A DNA stretch of 64,000 bases from Bacteroidales bacterium (GTDB lineage Bacteria > Bacteroidota > Bacteroidia > Bacteroidales > UBA932). The DNA is taken from positions 1 to 64,000 of the forward strand of contig JAEEVC010000004.1 of assembly GCA_016287075.1 (NCBI GenBank), read 5' to 3'. This document shows positions 16,237 through 24,705 of this stretch, piece after piece; the stretch's first letter is position 1; each line of letters opens with the position of its first letter. Both the position numbers and the translations under genes were made by a program. The notes under the pieces were generated by a model, which saw only the letters and a list, made by a program, of their open reading frames with translations, ran no database searches and was not told the origin of the DNA.

Positions 16237-19034
16237 GGTTTCTCGGGATACAGGATGGCCTTCACAAGCGGCTGGGAGACAATGGTTTCAATCCTCTCGG
16301 CAATCCGCTCCGGGGTCAGGGCATCCACCAGCGAGGGATATGTGGACGGGAAGGTCCAGTCTTCCTCTCCGTGATAGACCGCATTCCGGGCGTAGGTGCC
16401 GTACCAACTGCTCATCTGGAGGTTCTTGGCGTGCTCTTTCTTCAGGTTGGCCCGCACGTCGGCGAGGGTCTGCGTCATCGAGGACGGGTCTGCCGTCAGT
16501 TCTTTCAGCGCCTTGACGGTCTCATCCACCAGCAGTTCCGCGTCCTCCGGCTTGCAGGAGAACTGGATGGTCGTCCGGTCGATGTAGGAGGGGAAGCGGC
16601 CCGCGGCCGTGGAAACGCCCACGCTGTAGACCTTGCCCATGTCCTCGCGGAGGCGCTTCAGGAGGGCCGTCCGGACGACGGCCTTGACGGCGCCGAGGAC
16701 GAGGTTATTCTCCTCCATGGTCATCTCGGGCCGGTCCGTACCCTGGTAGACGAGCGAGACGACGGCCTTCTCGGTCTTGGCCGTGTGGCGGATGAGCGAG
16801 ACGTCCTCCTTCGGCACGACCCGGTCGGGAGCCACCCATACGGTGTCGGCCGGGCCGCCGGGCAGGGCGGCCAGGTAGCGCTCCACATAGGGGCGCATCT
16901 CCGCCGCATCCATGTTGGCCATCAGGACGAAGGTATAGTCATCCGCGCTGCCGTAGAGCTTGTTGAAGACCGGCACCATGCGGGAAACGTCCACGCGGGA
17001 GAGGATGAGCGTGTCCGTCAACTCCGCATTGGTGTAGCTGGAACCGGACAGCAGATGGCTCAGTTCCCGCGAGAAGTCCCGCTGCGGGTCCGGCTCGCGG
17101 TTGCGGAACTCTTCCACCGACTTGTCGATCAGCAGCCGCGCATAGGCGGTATCCACCTGCGGGGCCGTCCAGCGGAGATAGAAGAACTGGAACATCGTCT
17201 CGATGTCGTCCTTGAAGGCCGAGCAGAGGATGCCGGTCCGCGTGGGCGCGCCGACGAAGAGGGCGGAGGCGGAACTGCCTGACATATAGAACCGTAGGGC
17301 GTCGCGGCTGAAGGCGCCGGCCCCGGAACCCGGGACCACCCGGTCGGCGAAGATGCCGGTGAAATAATCCGTGGAGTCCAGGGCGTTGAAACCGCCCTTG
17401 CGGGAGCCGGAAAGGCTGATCTTGTCGCGGCTGAGGGCGGATTTGCGGAAGAGGACCCGGGCGCCGTTGGAGAGGCGCCAGTCGAGGAGGTCCATCTCCG
17501 GATGGGCCGTCTCCGAGACAATGCGCCCCGGGGCCGGCTCAGCGCAGAGTTCGTCCGGAATGTCCACCTGGAAGCGGTAGGGGGCCGTTTCAACGGCGAA
17601 GGAAGTCCGGATCAGTTCGGCCAGGGAGGCGTCGTCGCCGCATTCCTCCCGCAGGGATTCCGGCGCCCGCAGCATCGCATGGAAAGGCGCACGGGCATAG
17701 GTTTCCTGCAGATAGGCAAGCAGCGCCACGGAGTCGATCGTCGGCAGGTATTTCTCCAACAGCGCATATTCCGTCTGCGGGGAGACAAGCGCATCGCCGA
17801 TGTAGAAGGCGCTGTAGACTTCCTCCATCAGCGAAGAAGAGGCGGTCTGATGGGTGGGACGCGCCCGGTTGCGGTAGCTCGACAGGAGGCTGCGGCGCAC
17901 CTGCTCGATCTCCCGTCCGGTAAAACCGTAATCCAGGATCTGCCGGGCCGCCGCGACGGCCTGGGCGATGCCGGAGCGGACCTTCCCCTTCTGCAGGGTC
18001 ACCGACAGGTCGGCCACGTCCACCGTCCCGAGCAGGCCGGAAAGGCCCATTGCAGCCTCCTTGTAATCCGGCCCCTGGAAGGAGAGCCGGTTGAAGCGCT
18101 GCTTGCAGAGCCGGCCGGCGACGGTCCGGACCAGGTAGGGACGATAGTCCGACTCCCGGGCCACGGGGCTCCGGAACGGCGCTTTCTGGAGGATATCCAG
18201 CGAGACGGCGGTCAGGGTGGAATCATAGACGCAGCGGGCTGCGAATTCCTTGTACGGGTCAATCCCGTACCGGACCGGCTTCGGCCGGCGAATGCGCGGC
18301 ATGTCGGCGAAATGCCGCCGGATCCCGGCCTCGATGACGTCCGGATCCACATCGCCCACAACGGCCACCGCCATCAGGGAGGGACGGTACCAGCTGGTAT
18401 AGAAGTCCCTGAGATCCTGGACGGTACAGTTCTGGATCACCAGCGTATCGCCGATGGTCTTGCGGGCGGCAAAGCGGGAATCGCCCAGGACTTCCTCCAG
18501 GAAGGCGTCGCTGGCGTCCTGGCCCGCCTTGCGGCGCTGCAGGCGCTCGGAAAGGATGACGCCGCGCTCCTTCTCGACCTGGACGGAGTCGATGGTCAGT
18601 CCCCGCGCCCAGTCGCGCAGGATCAGGAGGGTGGTGTCCACCAGGGCGGGATCGCCCGTCGGCAACTGCAGTTTATACACCGTCTCCCCATAGGAAGTAT
18701 GGGCATTCAGATCCGTGCCGAAAGCCGCCCCATGGCGCTCCAGCACCCGTACGATGCCGTCGTCCGGAAAATGCTCCGTGCCGTTGAAGGCCATATGCTC
18801 CAGGAAATGCGCCAGGCCCCGCTGGCGTTCTTCCTCGTAGAGGGACCCCGCCTTCACGAAAAGCCGGTACACCGCCTCGCCTTTCGGATAGGAGTTCTGG
18901 AGGATATAATAGGTGAGGCCGTTATTCAGGCTGCCCACCCGGAGGGAGTCCCGCCGGGGAAGCGGCTTCTCCCGCGCAGGGAGCAGCAGGGTGGCAGTGA
19001 GAAGGAAAAAGGCAAGGATGAGACGTTTCTGCAT
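16233..19034 (-). CDS. M16 family zinc peptidase (two-domain, pitrilysin type)
   Basis: 933 residues from the ATG at 19034, which opens a signal peptide (MQKRLILAFFLLTATLLLPARE); an upstream in-frame Met overlaps rnr and gives no signal. The inverted zinc motif HFLEH is at about 76-80, inside the typical AHFLEHMAFNGTEHF. The third ligand is expected roughly 75 residues later. A second M16 domain follows after a central linker and a late FSRELSHLLSGSSYTNAEL region, as in periplasmic pitrilysin-like peptidases. The likely role is degradation of exported peptides. It lies 35 bp after rnr and overlaps the outer-membrane barrel gene by four bases. Confidence 0.92.
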   Translation of the reverse strand: MQKRLILAFFLLTATLLLPAREKPLPRRDSLRVGSLNNGLTYYILQNSYPKGEAVYRLFVKAGSLYEEERQRGLAHFLEHMAFNGTEHFPDDGIVRVLERHGAAFGTDLNAHTSYGETVYKLQLPTGDPALVDTTLLILRDWARGLTIDSVQVEKERGVILSERLQRRKAGQDASDAFLEEVLGDSRFAARKTIGDTLVIQNCTVQDLRDFYTSWYRPSLMAVAVVGDVDPDVIEAGIRRHFADMPRIRRPKPVRYGIDPYKEFAARCVYDSTLTAVSLDILQKAPFRSPVARESDYRPYLVRTVAGRLCKQRFNRLSFQGPDYKEAAMGLSGLLGTVDVADLSVTLQKGKVRSGIAQAVAAARQILDYGFTGREIEQVRRSLLSSYRNRARPTHQTASSSLMEEVYSAFYIGDALVSPQTEYALLEKYLPTIDSVALLAYLQETYARAPFHAMLRAPESLREECGDDASLAELIRTSFAVETAPYRFQVDIPDELCAEPAPGRIVSETAHPEMDLLDWRLSNGARVLFRKSALSRDKISLSGSRKGGFNALDSTDYFTGIFADRVVPGSGAGAFSRDALRFYMSGSSASALFVGAPTRTGILCSAFKDDIETMFQFFYLRWTAPQVDTAYARLLIDKSVEEFRNREPDPQRDFSRELSHLLSGSSYTNAELTDTLILSRVDVSRMVPVFNKLYGSADDYTFVLMANMDAAEMRPYVERYLAALPGGPADTVWVAPDRVVPKEDVSLIRHTAKTEKAVVSLVYQGTDRPEMTMEENNLVLGAVKAVVRTALLKRLREDMGKVYSVGVSTAAGRFPSYIDRTTIQFSCKPEDAELLVDETVKALKELTADPSSMTQTLADVRANLKKEHAKNLQMSSWYGTYARNAVYHGEEDWTFPSTYPSLVDALTPERIAERIETIVSQPLVKAILYPEKP

Positions 19035-19069
19035 GGCTGGGATGGTTTCTCTGGTTGGGGAAAGAAGGG

Positions 19070-21232
19070 TCAACGGCGTTTCTTCCGGGCTTTGCGCACC
19101 GCGGCGCCGGAGGGCTTCCGGGCGGCCGCACCGTGGCCGGAGCGGCCCGACGGCCGTTCGTACGAGCGGTCTTCACCGGCGGGATGCGCATCCGGAATCC
19201 CCTCTTCAATCAATTCGTAATCAAGCAGTTTCTGGTCGAGGTTGGTCTCCTTGACCCGGACGCGGACCCTGTCGCCGAGCAGGTACACCTTCCGGGTGCG
19301 GCGGCCGACGAGCCGGTAATGGTCCTCGTCGAAATCGTAGAAGTCGGCCTTGAGGTTGCGCAGCGGGATCATGCCCTCGATCTTCGTGGGCTCGACCTCC
19401 ACGTACATGCCCCATTCCGTGAGGCCGGAAACGGTGCCGTCGAACTCCTGTCCGACCTTGTCCTCCATGTACTCGACGACCTTGTACTTGATGCTCTCCC
19501 TTTCCGCCTCGGCGGCAATCAGTTCCCGTTCGGAGGCGTGCTTGCACTGGTTCTCGTAGAAGCCCTTGTCCTGGCTCTCCGCACGGTCGAGATAGAGGGC
19601 GAGGAGGCGGTGGACCATCATGTCCGGATAGCGCCGGATCGGCGAGGTGAAGTGGGTGTAGAACTTGAAGGCGAGGCCGTAGTGGCCGATGTTATCGGTT
19701 GAATAGCAGGCCTTTGCCATGGCGCGGAGCATGAGCATCTGGATGGCGTTCTTCTCCGGCTTGTCACCGACCTCGACGAGGAGGTTGTTGAGCGACTCGG
19801 CGATGGCCTTGCCGCTGCCGATGTCCCCGAGCCGGTGGCCGAAGTTGCCGGCGAAGGCACGGAGTCCCGTCAGTTTCTCGACATTCGGGAGGTCATGGAC
19901 ACGGTAAACGAAGGTCTTCGCCTTCGCGGCGGCCTTCCCGCCGAAGTGGCCGTCCGTCGCGACATACTCGGCGACGTGGCGGTTGGCCAGGAGCATGAAC
20001 TCCTCGATGAGCCAGTTCGCCTCCCTGCTCACCTTCGGAATGACGTCGAGGGGCTTGCCCTTCTCATCCACGACGACCTTCATCTCAGGGCGGTCGAATT
20101 CCAGCGCGCCGGCGGCGAAACGCTTCTTCCGGAGCTTCAGGGCAAGGCCGTTCAGCACGAGCACCGCCTCCTTGACCGGGTCCGGGACGACGCCGCATTC
20201 CGCGCCCGTAAACGCCTGGTCCATCGCATCTTTCCCCGCCTCGATGATCTGCTGGGCGAGGTCGTAGTCGAAGCGGTAGTCGGAACGCATGACCGTCCGG
20301 CCGAACCAGGGATTGATGACCTTGGCCTGGGGGGTAATCTCGAAGACCGCCGAGAAGGTCAGCTTGTCCTCATAGGGCCGCAGGGAGCAGAGCTTGTTGG
20401 AGAGCTTCTCCGGGAGCATCGGGACCGTCCGGTCCACCAGATAGACCGAGGTCCCGCGCACCTGCGCCTCCTTGTCGACGGGCGTCCCGGGACGGACATA
20501 GTAGGTCACGTCGGCGATGTGGACGCCGACCTCGTAATTCCCGTTTTCCAGTTTCCGGAAGGAGAGGGCGTCGTCATAGTCCTTGGCATCGGCCGGATCG
20601 ATGGTGAATGTCAGGATGTTCCGGAAATCGCGGCGGCCCTTGAGGTCCTTTTCCGTGATCTTGTCCGAAATCGCGTCCGCGGCATCCTCCACCTCCTTGC
20701 TGAAGCGGTACGGCAGGCCGAACTGCGCCAGGATGGCATGCATCTCGGTCTCGTTCTCCCCGGGCTTCCCGAGGAAATCGACGATGTGGCCATGGGGCGT
20801 CGGCGCGCCCCGGTCCCAACCGTCCACGACGGCCGCGACCTTCAGGCCCGTCACCGCCTTCTCCGGATCCTCCGGCACGGGGACGGAAATGTCGTAAGGC
20901 ATGGTCCGCGAGGACATCAGCACCCAGGCCTGGCGTTTCGCCACGACATGGAGGACGCCCACGAACGGGCGCTTCGACCGCTCCAGGATGGAGACGATCT
21001 CGCCTTCCCGGCGCCGGCCGCCCGGGCCGCCCGCCTTGGTTTCCACGACCCGCACGATGTCCTCGTGCAGCGCGCCGCGGCTCTTCGGCGCCCGGACATA
21101 AATGTCCTCGTCCTGTCCCTCGACCCGCACGAAGATCAACCCTTCGCGGTTCATCCGCACCTGTCCGATATACTCGGGGAGCACCCGGTACTCTTTCTTC
21201 CGTGCCGTTTCTTTCTTTTTCTTCTTTCCCAT
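19070..21232 (-). CDS. rnr: Ribonuclease R
   Basis: Processive 3'-5' exoribonuclease of the RNB family, active on structured RNA. The 720-residue length is normal. Order: Lys-rich start (MGKKKKKETARKKE), N-terminal cold-shock-like OB domains (about 20-180), the RNB catalytic core with IDPADAKDYDDA at 211-222 (Asp ligands for Mg2+), TSPIRRYPDMMVHRLL near 555, and an S1 domain (GTVSGLTEWGMYVEVEP, about 620-690). A basic tail follows. It has its own strong promoter and is followed by three exported-protein genes on the same strand. No functional tie to them is evident, so the co-transcription may be incidental. Confidence 0.97.
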   Translation of the reverse strand: MGKKKKKETARKKEYRVLPEYIGQVRMNREGLIFVRVEGQDEDIYVRAPKSRGALHEDIVRVVETKAGGPGGRRREGEIVSILERSKRPFVGVLHVVAKRQAWVLMSSRTMPYDISVPVPEDPEKAVTGLKVAAVVDGWDRGAPTPHGHIVDFLGKPGENETEMHAILAQFGLPYRFSKEVEDAADAISDKITEKDLKGRRDFRNILTFTIDPADAKDYDDALSFRKLENGNYEVGVHIADVTYYVRPGTPVDKEAQVRGTSVYLVDRTVPMLPEKLSNKLCSLRPYEDKLTFSAVFEITPQAKVINPWFGRTVMRSDYRFDYDLAQQIIEAGKDAMDQAFTGAECGVVPDPVKEAVLVLNGLALKLRKKRFAAGALEFDRPEMKVVVDEKGKPLDVIPKVSREANWLIEEFMLLANRHVAEYVATDGHFGGKAAAKAKTFVYRVHDLPNVEKLTGLRAFAGNFGHRLGDIGSGKAIAESLNNLLVEVGDKPEKNAIQMLMLRAMAKACYSTDNIGHYGLAFKFYTHFTSPIRRYPDMMVHRLLALYLDRAESQDKGFYENQCKHASERELIAAEAERESIKYKVVEYMEDKVGQEFDGTVSGLTEWGMYVEVEPTKIEGMIPLRNLKADFYDFDEDHYRLVGRRTRKVYLLGDRVRVRVKETNLDQKLLDYELIEEGIPDAHPAGEDRSYERPSGRSGHGAAARKPSGAAVRKARKKRR

Positions 21233-21257
21233 CAGTCAACGATAGAATACATTTGTA

Positions 21258-21288
21258 CAAAAATACGGATTGTTGAAGGAAAATGCAA
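21258..21288 (-). promoter_or_regulatory. Promoter of rnr
   Basis: On the minus strand: TTG (21286-21288), a 20-nt spacer and TATTTTTG (21258-21265), an exact Bacteroidetes match. The leader is about 20 nt. Confidence 0.8.
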
Positions 21289-21378
21289 TCCCACCGCTGT
21301 CCGGCAGGCCCCCAAATCGGGCTTCGGGGCAGGCCCGTCGAATGAAAATAATTGACCAGCAGCGAATTATGCAATCAA

Positions 21379-21399
21379 CCCTGTTGATTATAAACAGGG
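21379..21399. other. Short inverted repeat in the rnr/AAA intergenic region
   Basis: CCCTGTT (21379-21385) and AACAGGG (21393-21399) around a 7-nt loop. Apart from this, the rnr promoter and the Rpn remnant at 21461, I see nothing recognisable in 21289-21560. Confidence 0.4.
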
Positions 21400-21460
21400 C
21401 TGAACACATAAGTTGCAATAGGACAGTCGCTCCCCTTCGACGGAGAATTCGCCTGTTTTG

Positions 21461-21530
21461 GACAATTGCCCGGAAGGCTTCAACGACAGGCTTGTCCCTC
21501 CGAGCAGGTCAAGGCCCTGTAGGGCAGGGA
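21461..21530 (+). pseudogene. 3' remnant of a second Rpn-type (PD-(D/E)XK) transposase gene
   Basis: The stretch 21485-21530 is almost identical to the end of the intact Rpn gene at 24452-24500: both read GACAGGCTTGTCCC, then CGAGCAGGTCAAGGCC, then the stop. One extra base (TCCCTCC instead of TCCCCC) breaks the frame here. Upstream, only ATTGCCCGGAAGG (compare the IA.A.TGLS ending of the family) can still be aligned. This is a decayed copy of a related gene rather than part of the intact one. Confidence 0.7.
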
Positions 21531-21560
21531 TTAATACCGGAAGTCTCGATGAAGTGAGAC

Positions 21561-22970
21561 TCAGATAAAGAGGTCATCCAGAGCCAGGAAGCGCTGGCAG
21601 ACATCGGTATTGCGGTTCTTCTCGCAGCCGAGCGTCGTGATCAGGACGGTCTGGACGCCCTTCCTGGTTTTGGTCTCATTGATGAATTGGGAGACACGTC
21701 GTTCAATCTTTTCACGCTCTTCCCCGGTCATTTCGTACCGGATGCGGGAGTACTTGATTTCTATGATGCTGGTGAAGTCATCGCTGCGATCAATGACCAG
21801 GTCGATCTGAACCTTCGGGGATGCTTCTTTGCTACGGAAGGAATAGTATTCTGTGTGTATGGTGTCCAAATGAAGTGCCCGGAGAATCTCCTGAATATGT
21901 GCCATGCAAACCCGTTCATAAGACAAGCCGTACCAAGTATTCTGCTGCGGAGAGTTCAAGGTATTCTTCCAAAAACAACGGTCAGAACTGGGATTGGCGC
22001 AGAATTGGAGATAGAAGAGCGTATAAAAATCCATCAACTGATAGATTTCCCCGTTCTTCCTGAGACCGTTACGATACCTGCGGATGAAATCACAAGCGAC
22101 CAGGTCATCAAGCATTTCTGACAGACCGCTCCCGGAGTCGATTTGAACCGCTGCTGAGATTTCCGTGCGTGTCAGTCCCGACTTGTTTGCTGACAGGGCT
22201 TTGACGATGTCCATATACCGCTCCGGACTCTTGAACACGGAACGATACAGGCGTCGATATTCATCGCGCATCGGCGCGTCTTCCGAGAAGAAGAGCCGGT
22301 CAATATTCTCAGGAAGGCCCTCGTCCATATCCAGGAGGCTCAGGTAATAAGGGATGCCCCCCAGCACCATATAAGCCTGAAGGATGGAAAGACGGCTCCA
22401 CCGGGCCTTGCGCGAGGCGAAATACTGTTCCGTCTTTGCCAGATTAAACGGACGAAGATGAATTTCGTGTGTCCTCCTGTTATGGAGACCGCCTTTGTTG
22501 TTCAGGACATTTTTGGTCATCCAAGATGTGGCGGAGCCGCAGATAATCAGGAAGACATTGTCCTGGCGTGATGCATACTTGTTCCAGAAATGGCCCAGGG
22601 CACGGGTAAAGCCGGAGTTCGGCGTGTCGAAGCAGGAAATCTCATCCAGGAAAATGACGCATCTTTTCTTACGCCTGGCCTTGGCCATCAAAACCGCCAG
22701 TGCAGAAAAAGCATCCATCCAGTTGTCCGGATCGGCTCCTTTGTGCCCATACTCCTTCAACGAATCTTTGAAACTCTTCAGCTCTTCTTCATAGGTGCCT
22801 TCCAGGATACCTGTCGCAAAGAAATCGAACTTATCCTTGAAAAAACTCCGGACGATGAAAGTCTTTCCCACCCTGCGCCTTCCATATAGCGTGATAAATT
22901 CCGGGCGCTCGCTATCATAATACTTTGATAGCAAGCCTAATTCAGATTCCCTACCTATTATCTTTTCCAT
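21561..22970 (-). CDS. AAA ATPase with C-terminal DUF234 nuclease-like domain
   Basis: 469 residues starting at 22970 (MEKIIGRESELGLLSKYY); an upstream in-frame Met overlaps the promoter. Walker A is GRRRVGKT at 30-37 and Walker B is VIFLDE at 105-110. A winged-helix part follows (LSANKSGLTRTEISAAVQ, about 265-285). The C-terminal DUF234 domain has a PD-(D/E)XK-like motif (QIDLVID...IIEIKYSR, about 390-420). This 'archaeal-type' ATPase family is common in Bacteroidetes and lies in variable regions. The function is not established; DNA-related or toxin-like roles have been proposed. It has its own promoter and is less GC-rich than rnr, so it is probably the edge of the accessory island. Confidence 0.88.
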   Translation of the reverse strand: MEKIIGRESELGLLSKYYDSERPEFITLYGRRRVGKTFIVRSFFKDKFDFFATGILEGTYEEELKSFKDSLKEYGHKGADPDNWMDAFSALAVLMAKARRKKRCVIFLDEISCFDTPNSGFTRALGHFWNKYASRQDNVFLIICGSATSWMTKNVLNNKGGLHNRRTHEIHLRPFNLAKTEQYFASRKARWSRLSILQAYMVLGGIPYYLSLLDMDEGLPENIDRLFFSEDAPMRDEYRRLYRSVFKSPERYMDIVKALSANKSGLTRTEISAAVQIDSGSGLSEMLDDLVACDFIRRYRNGLRKNGEIYQLMDFYTLFYLQFCANPSSDRCFWKNTLNSPQQNTWYGLSYERVCMAHIQEILRALHLDTIHTEYYSFRSKEASPKVQIDLVIDRSDDFTSIIEIKYSRIRYEMTGEEREKIERRVSQFINETKTRKGVQTVLITTLGCEKNRNTDVCQRFLALDDLFI

Positions 22971-22990
22971 TTTTGCATCATTATCTCGTA

Positions 22991-23020
22991 CAAAGATATA
23001 CAAATCAGATAATTAAACAA
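22991..23020 (-). promoter_or_regulatory. Promoter of the AAA/DUF234 gene
   Basis: On the minus strand: TTG (23018-23020), a 19-nt spacer and TATCTTTG (22991-22998). The leader is about 15 nt to the ATG at 22970. Confidence 0.8.
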
Positions 23021-23087
23021 AACTCATTTCATCCAAAGCGCATCATTTTATAGCAAGTTTGGATAAAATGAGAATTTCATATCGCAA

Positions 23088-23425
23088 TCACACCCGTCTT
23101 TCTTCCCGGCTGTCGTACCAGGGTATGTTAAAGACCGGGGCTTGGAACTCCTTGCCGCCATAAAGGTAGTCATTTTCTCCCGATATCAGCGTGCTGTTGC
23201 GGCATTTCTCGCCGTAGGGGAGGTAATCCGCCTGCTGGACGATCGTTCCGAGGCTGTCAACGACAACCCGCGTGCTGCCCAAATGGTCGGTGATGAAATA
23301 GCGGGACTCGTAGGTCGCGGGTGCGGACGGATGCTCCTGACGGACAATACGACCGCCTGCCGCGGCGACGCTTTCCAGGAATGTGTCTTCCTCCAGCGTC
23401 CGGAAGCGGAATGGACATCATCGTA
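23088..23425 (-). pseudogene. RHS-core fragment (displaced, degenerate)
   Basis: An open stretch on the minus strand reads FRFRTLEEDTFLESVAAAGG, continues through YFITDHLGSTRVVVDS to YLPYGEKCRNS, and ends YLYGGKEFQAPVFN...YDSREERRV and a stop. This is the RHS core just before the variable tip (compare YYALDYLGSVRTIVNESG and YYPYG in the intact RHS protein at 29.7 kb). The canonical NLYDYGARFYNPRTG is missing and there is no start codon. It is GC-rich, unlike the intact RHS gene nearby, so it derives from a different RHS gene. Between 23005 and 23087 there is only the ATPase promoter and AT-rich sequence. Confidence 0.8.
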
Positions 23426-23426
23426 C

Positions 23427-23461
23427 GTCGAAAAAATAAAACCATTTTTTACGTTTTCGAC
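23427..23461. other. 8-bp inverted repeat beside the RHS fragment
   Basis: GTCGAAAA (23427-23434) and TTTTCGAC (23454-23461) flank an AT-rich loop, exactly at the 5' edge of the RHS fragment and about 130 bp before the Rpn start. The remaining leader (23462-23589) shows only a weak -7-like ACCTTTG near 23549. The meaning of the repeat is unknown. Confidence 0.4.
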
Positions 23462-23589
23462 ATTTTTACCCCCGCAAACAGTTAATCCGCATCGAAAACG
23501 GAAAAACTTCCGCTTTCTTTCCTGCGATACGCCCGTCTTTCCGGTTTCATGGGCGACCTTTGTCCCGACACATATTAAACTGATTGATT

Positions 23590-24489
23590 ATGAACAAGCC
23601 CAGATTCGCCAACATCCTCTTCGACGAGACCTTCAAGATCGTCGTCGGTGCCCCCGGAAACGAGCCACTCCTCATCCGGCTCATTGAAACACTCATCCCG
23701 GGAAAGAAGATCCGCTCCCTCGAACGCCTCGACAAGGAGAACCACGGTTTGGTTATCTCCGACAAAAACACTACATTTGACCTGTTCTGCACGTCCGAGG
23801 CCGGGGAGCAATTCATCGTGGAAATGCAGTTCGCCGAGCAGGAGACCTACCGCGAGCGGATGCTCTTCTACGCAACCTACCCCCTGCGGGCGCAGATGGA
23901 TGCCCGCATCCGTGCGGTTGAGAGGCTATCGGGGATTACCCGTGACAAGATGGACTACAGCCTCCATCCCGTCTACGTGCTGAGCATGCTGAATTTCAGC
24001 CTCCCGCATGAGGGCGATGATGCCCTCGAGGAAGGACTGGTGAGCCGCTTTTCCATCCGCAACGACGGAAACGGCGAAATCATGACGGACGCCCTGCACT
24101 TCATCTACCTGGAGCTCGGGCGCCTGGAACGGAAGAAAGGAGAAGAGGCCCTCTGCCGAACCCCGCTGGAGCGGCTGGCCTACTCCTTGAAGTACATGCA
24201 CATGCTGGACGAACGTCCGAACGGGTTCGACGACGACCTCCAGCAGATGCTCTTCACGGCCACCGAGCTGGCCGGAATGACTCAGGAACAGCGACAGGAA
24301 TACGACAAGACCATGACAACGAAGATCGACATCATCGAACAGCAGGAAACCGCCCGGAAGCGGGGTCTGGAGCAAGGACGGCAGGAAGAACGGGTCGAGA
24401 CCGCAAAACGTTTACGGGATCTCGGCGTCGCGATCGACATCATCGCGCAAGCGACAGGCTTGTCCCCCGAGCAGGTCAAGGCCCTGTAG
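23590..24489 (+). CDS. Rpn family PD-(D/E)XK nuclease / putative transposase
   Basis: 299 residues from the ATG at 23590 (MNKPRFANILFDETFKIVVG). It belongs to the PD-(D/E)XK 'transposase' family (PF12784-like, related to Rpn recombination-promoting nucleases). The active-site segment is TTFDLFCTSEAGEQFIVEMQ, about residues 57-76, with Asp and the E-x-Q variant. The C-terminus has the family's helical tail (ARKRGLEQGRQEE...IDIIAQATGLSPEQVKAL). Such genes spread in many copies without terminal inverted repeats of the IS type, and Rpn proteins promote RecA-independent recombination. It is on the plus strand between two minus-strand RHS remnants, and the 3' end of a sister copy lies at 21461-21530. 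Intact by length. Confidence 0.9.
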   Translation: MNKPRFANILFDETFKIVVGAPGNEPLLIRLIETLIPGKKIRSLERLDKENHGLVISDKNTTFDLFCTSEAGEQFIVEMQFAEQETYRERMLFYATYPLRAQMDARIRAVERLSGITRDKMDYSLHPVYVLSMLNFSLPHEGDDALEEGLVSRFSIRNDGNGEIMTDALHFIYLELGRLERKKGEEALCRTPLERLAYSLKYMHMLDERPNGFDDDLQQMLFTATELAGMTQEQRQEYDKTMTTKIDIIEQQETARKRGLEQGRQEERVETAKRLRDLGVAIDIIAQATGLSPEQVKAL

Positions 24490-24506
24490 GACAGGGATTC
24501 CAAATG

Positions 24507-24552
24507 GACGCAGGCATCCACCGTACATGCTTTTATGGTGGATGTCTGCGCC
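24507..24552 (+). terminator. 16-position hairpin after the Rpn gene
   Basis: GACGCAGGCATCCACC (24507-24522) pairs with GGTGGATGTCTGCGCC (24537-24552) with one mismatch and one wobble. The T-run is short (ATTTC). It could be a terminator or the structured end of a mobile unit. Confidence 0.55.
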
Positions 24553-24591
24553 ATTTCACCCTTTGCAGACATCTCACGTGGCCCATGGATG

Positions 24592-24636
24592 GAGCTGCCG
24601 GACGATCGTCCCCAGGCTGTCGACGACGACCCGGGC
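24592..24636 (-). pseudogene. RHS-core remnant
   Basis: Reads RVVVDSLGTIVRQL on the minus strand, matching RVVVDSLGTIVQQ of the fragment at 23088-23425. It is only about 15 codons long, with no readable RHS sequence on either side. The remaining 24490-24705 holds the hairpin and nothing else I can identify. Confidence 0.65.
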
Positions 24637-24705
24637 TTACGAGATTCAAAGATGGGGATCCCGGCCGAGTCCCCACCTATTCAAAAGTCGTTCTCCAGGG
24701 ATGTG

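Noticed and set aside
23590..24489. Rpn gene as a classical insertion sequence
   Set aside because: No terminal inverted repeats or target-site duplication can be seen at its borders, and the protein is a PD-(D/E)XK nuclease, not a DDE or HUH transposase.
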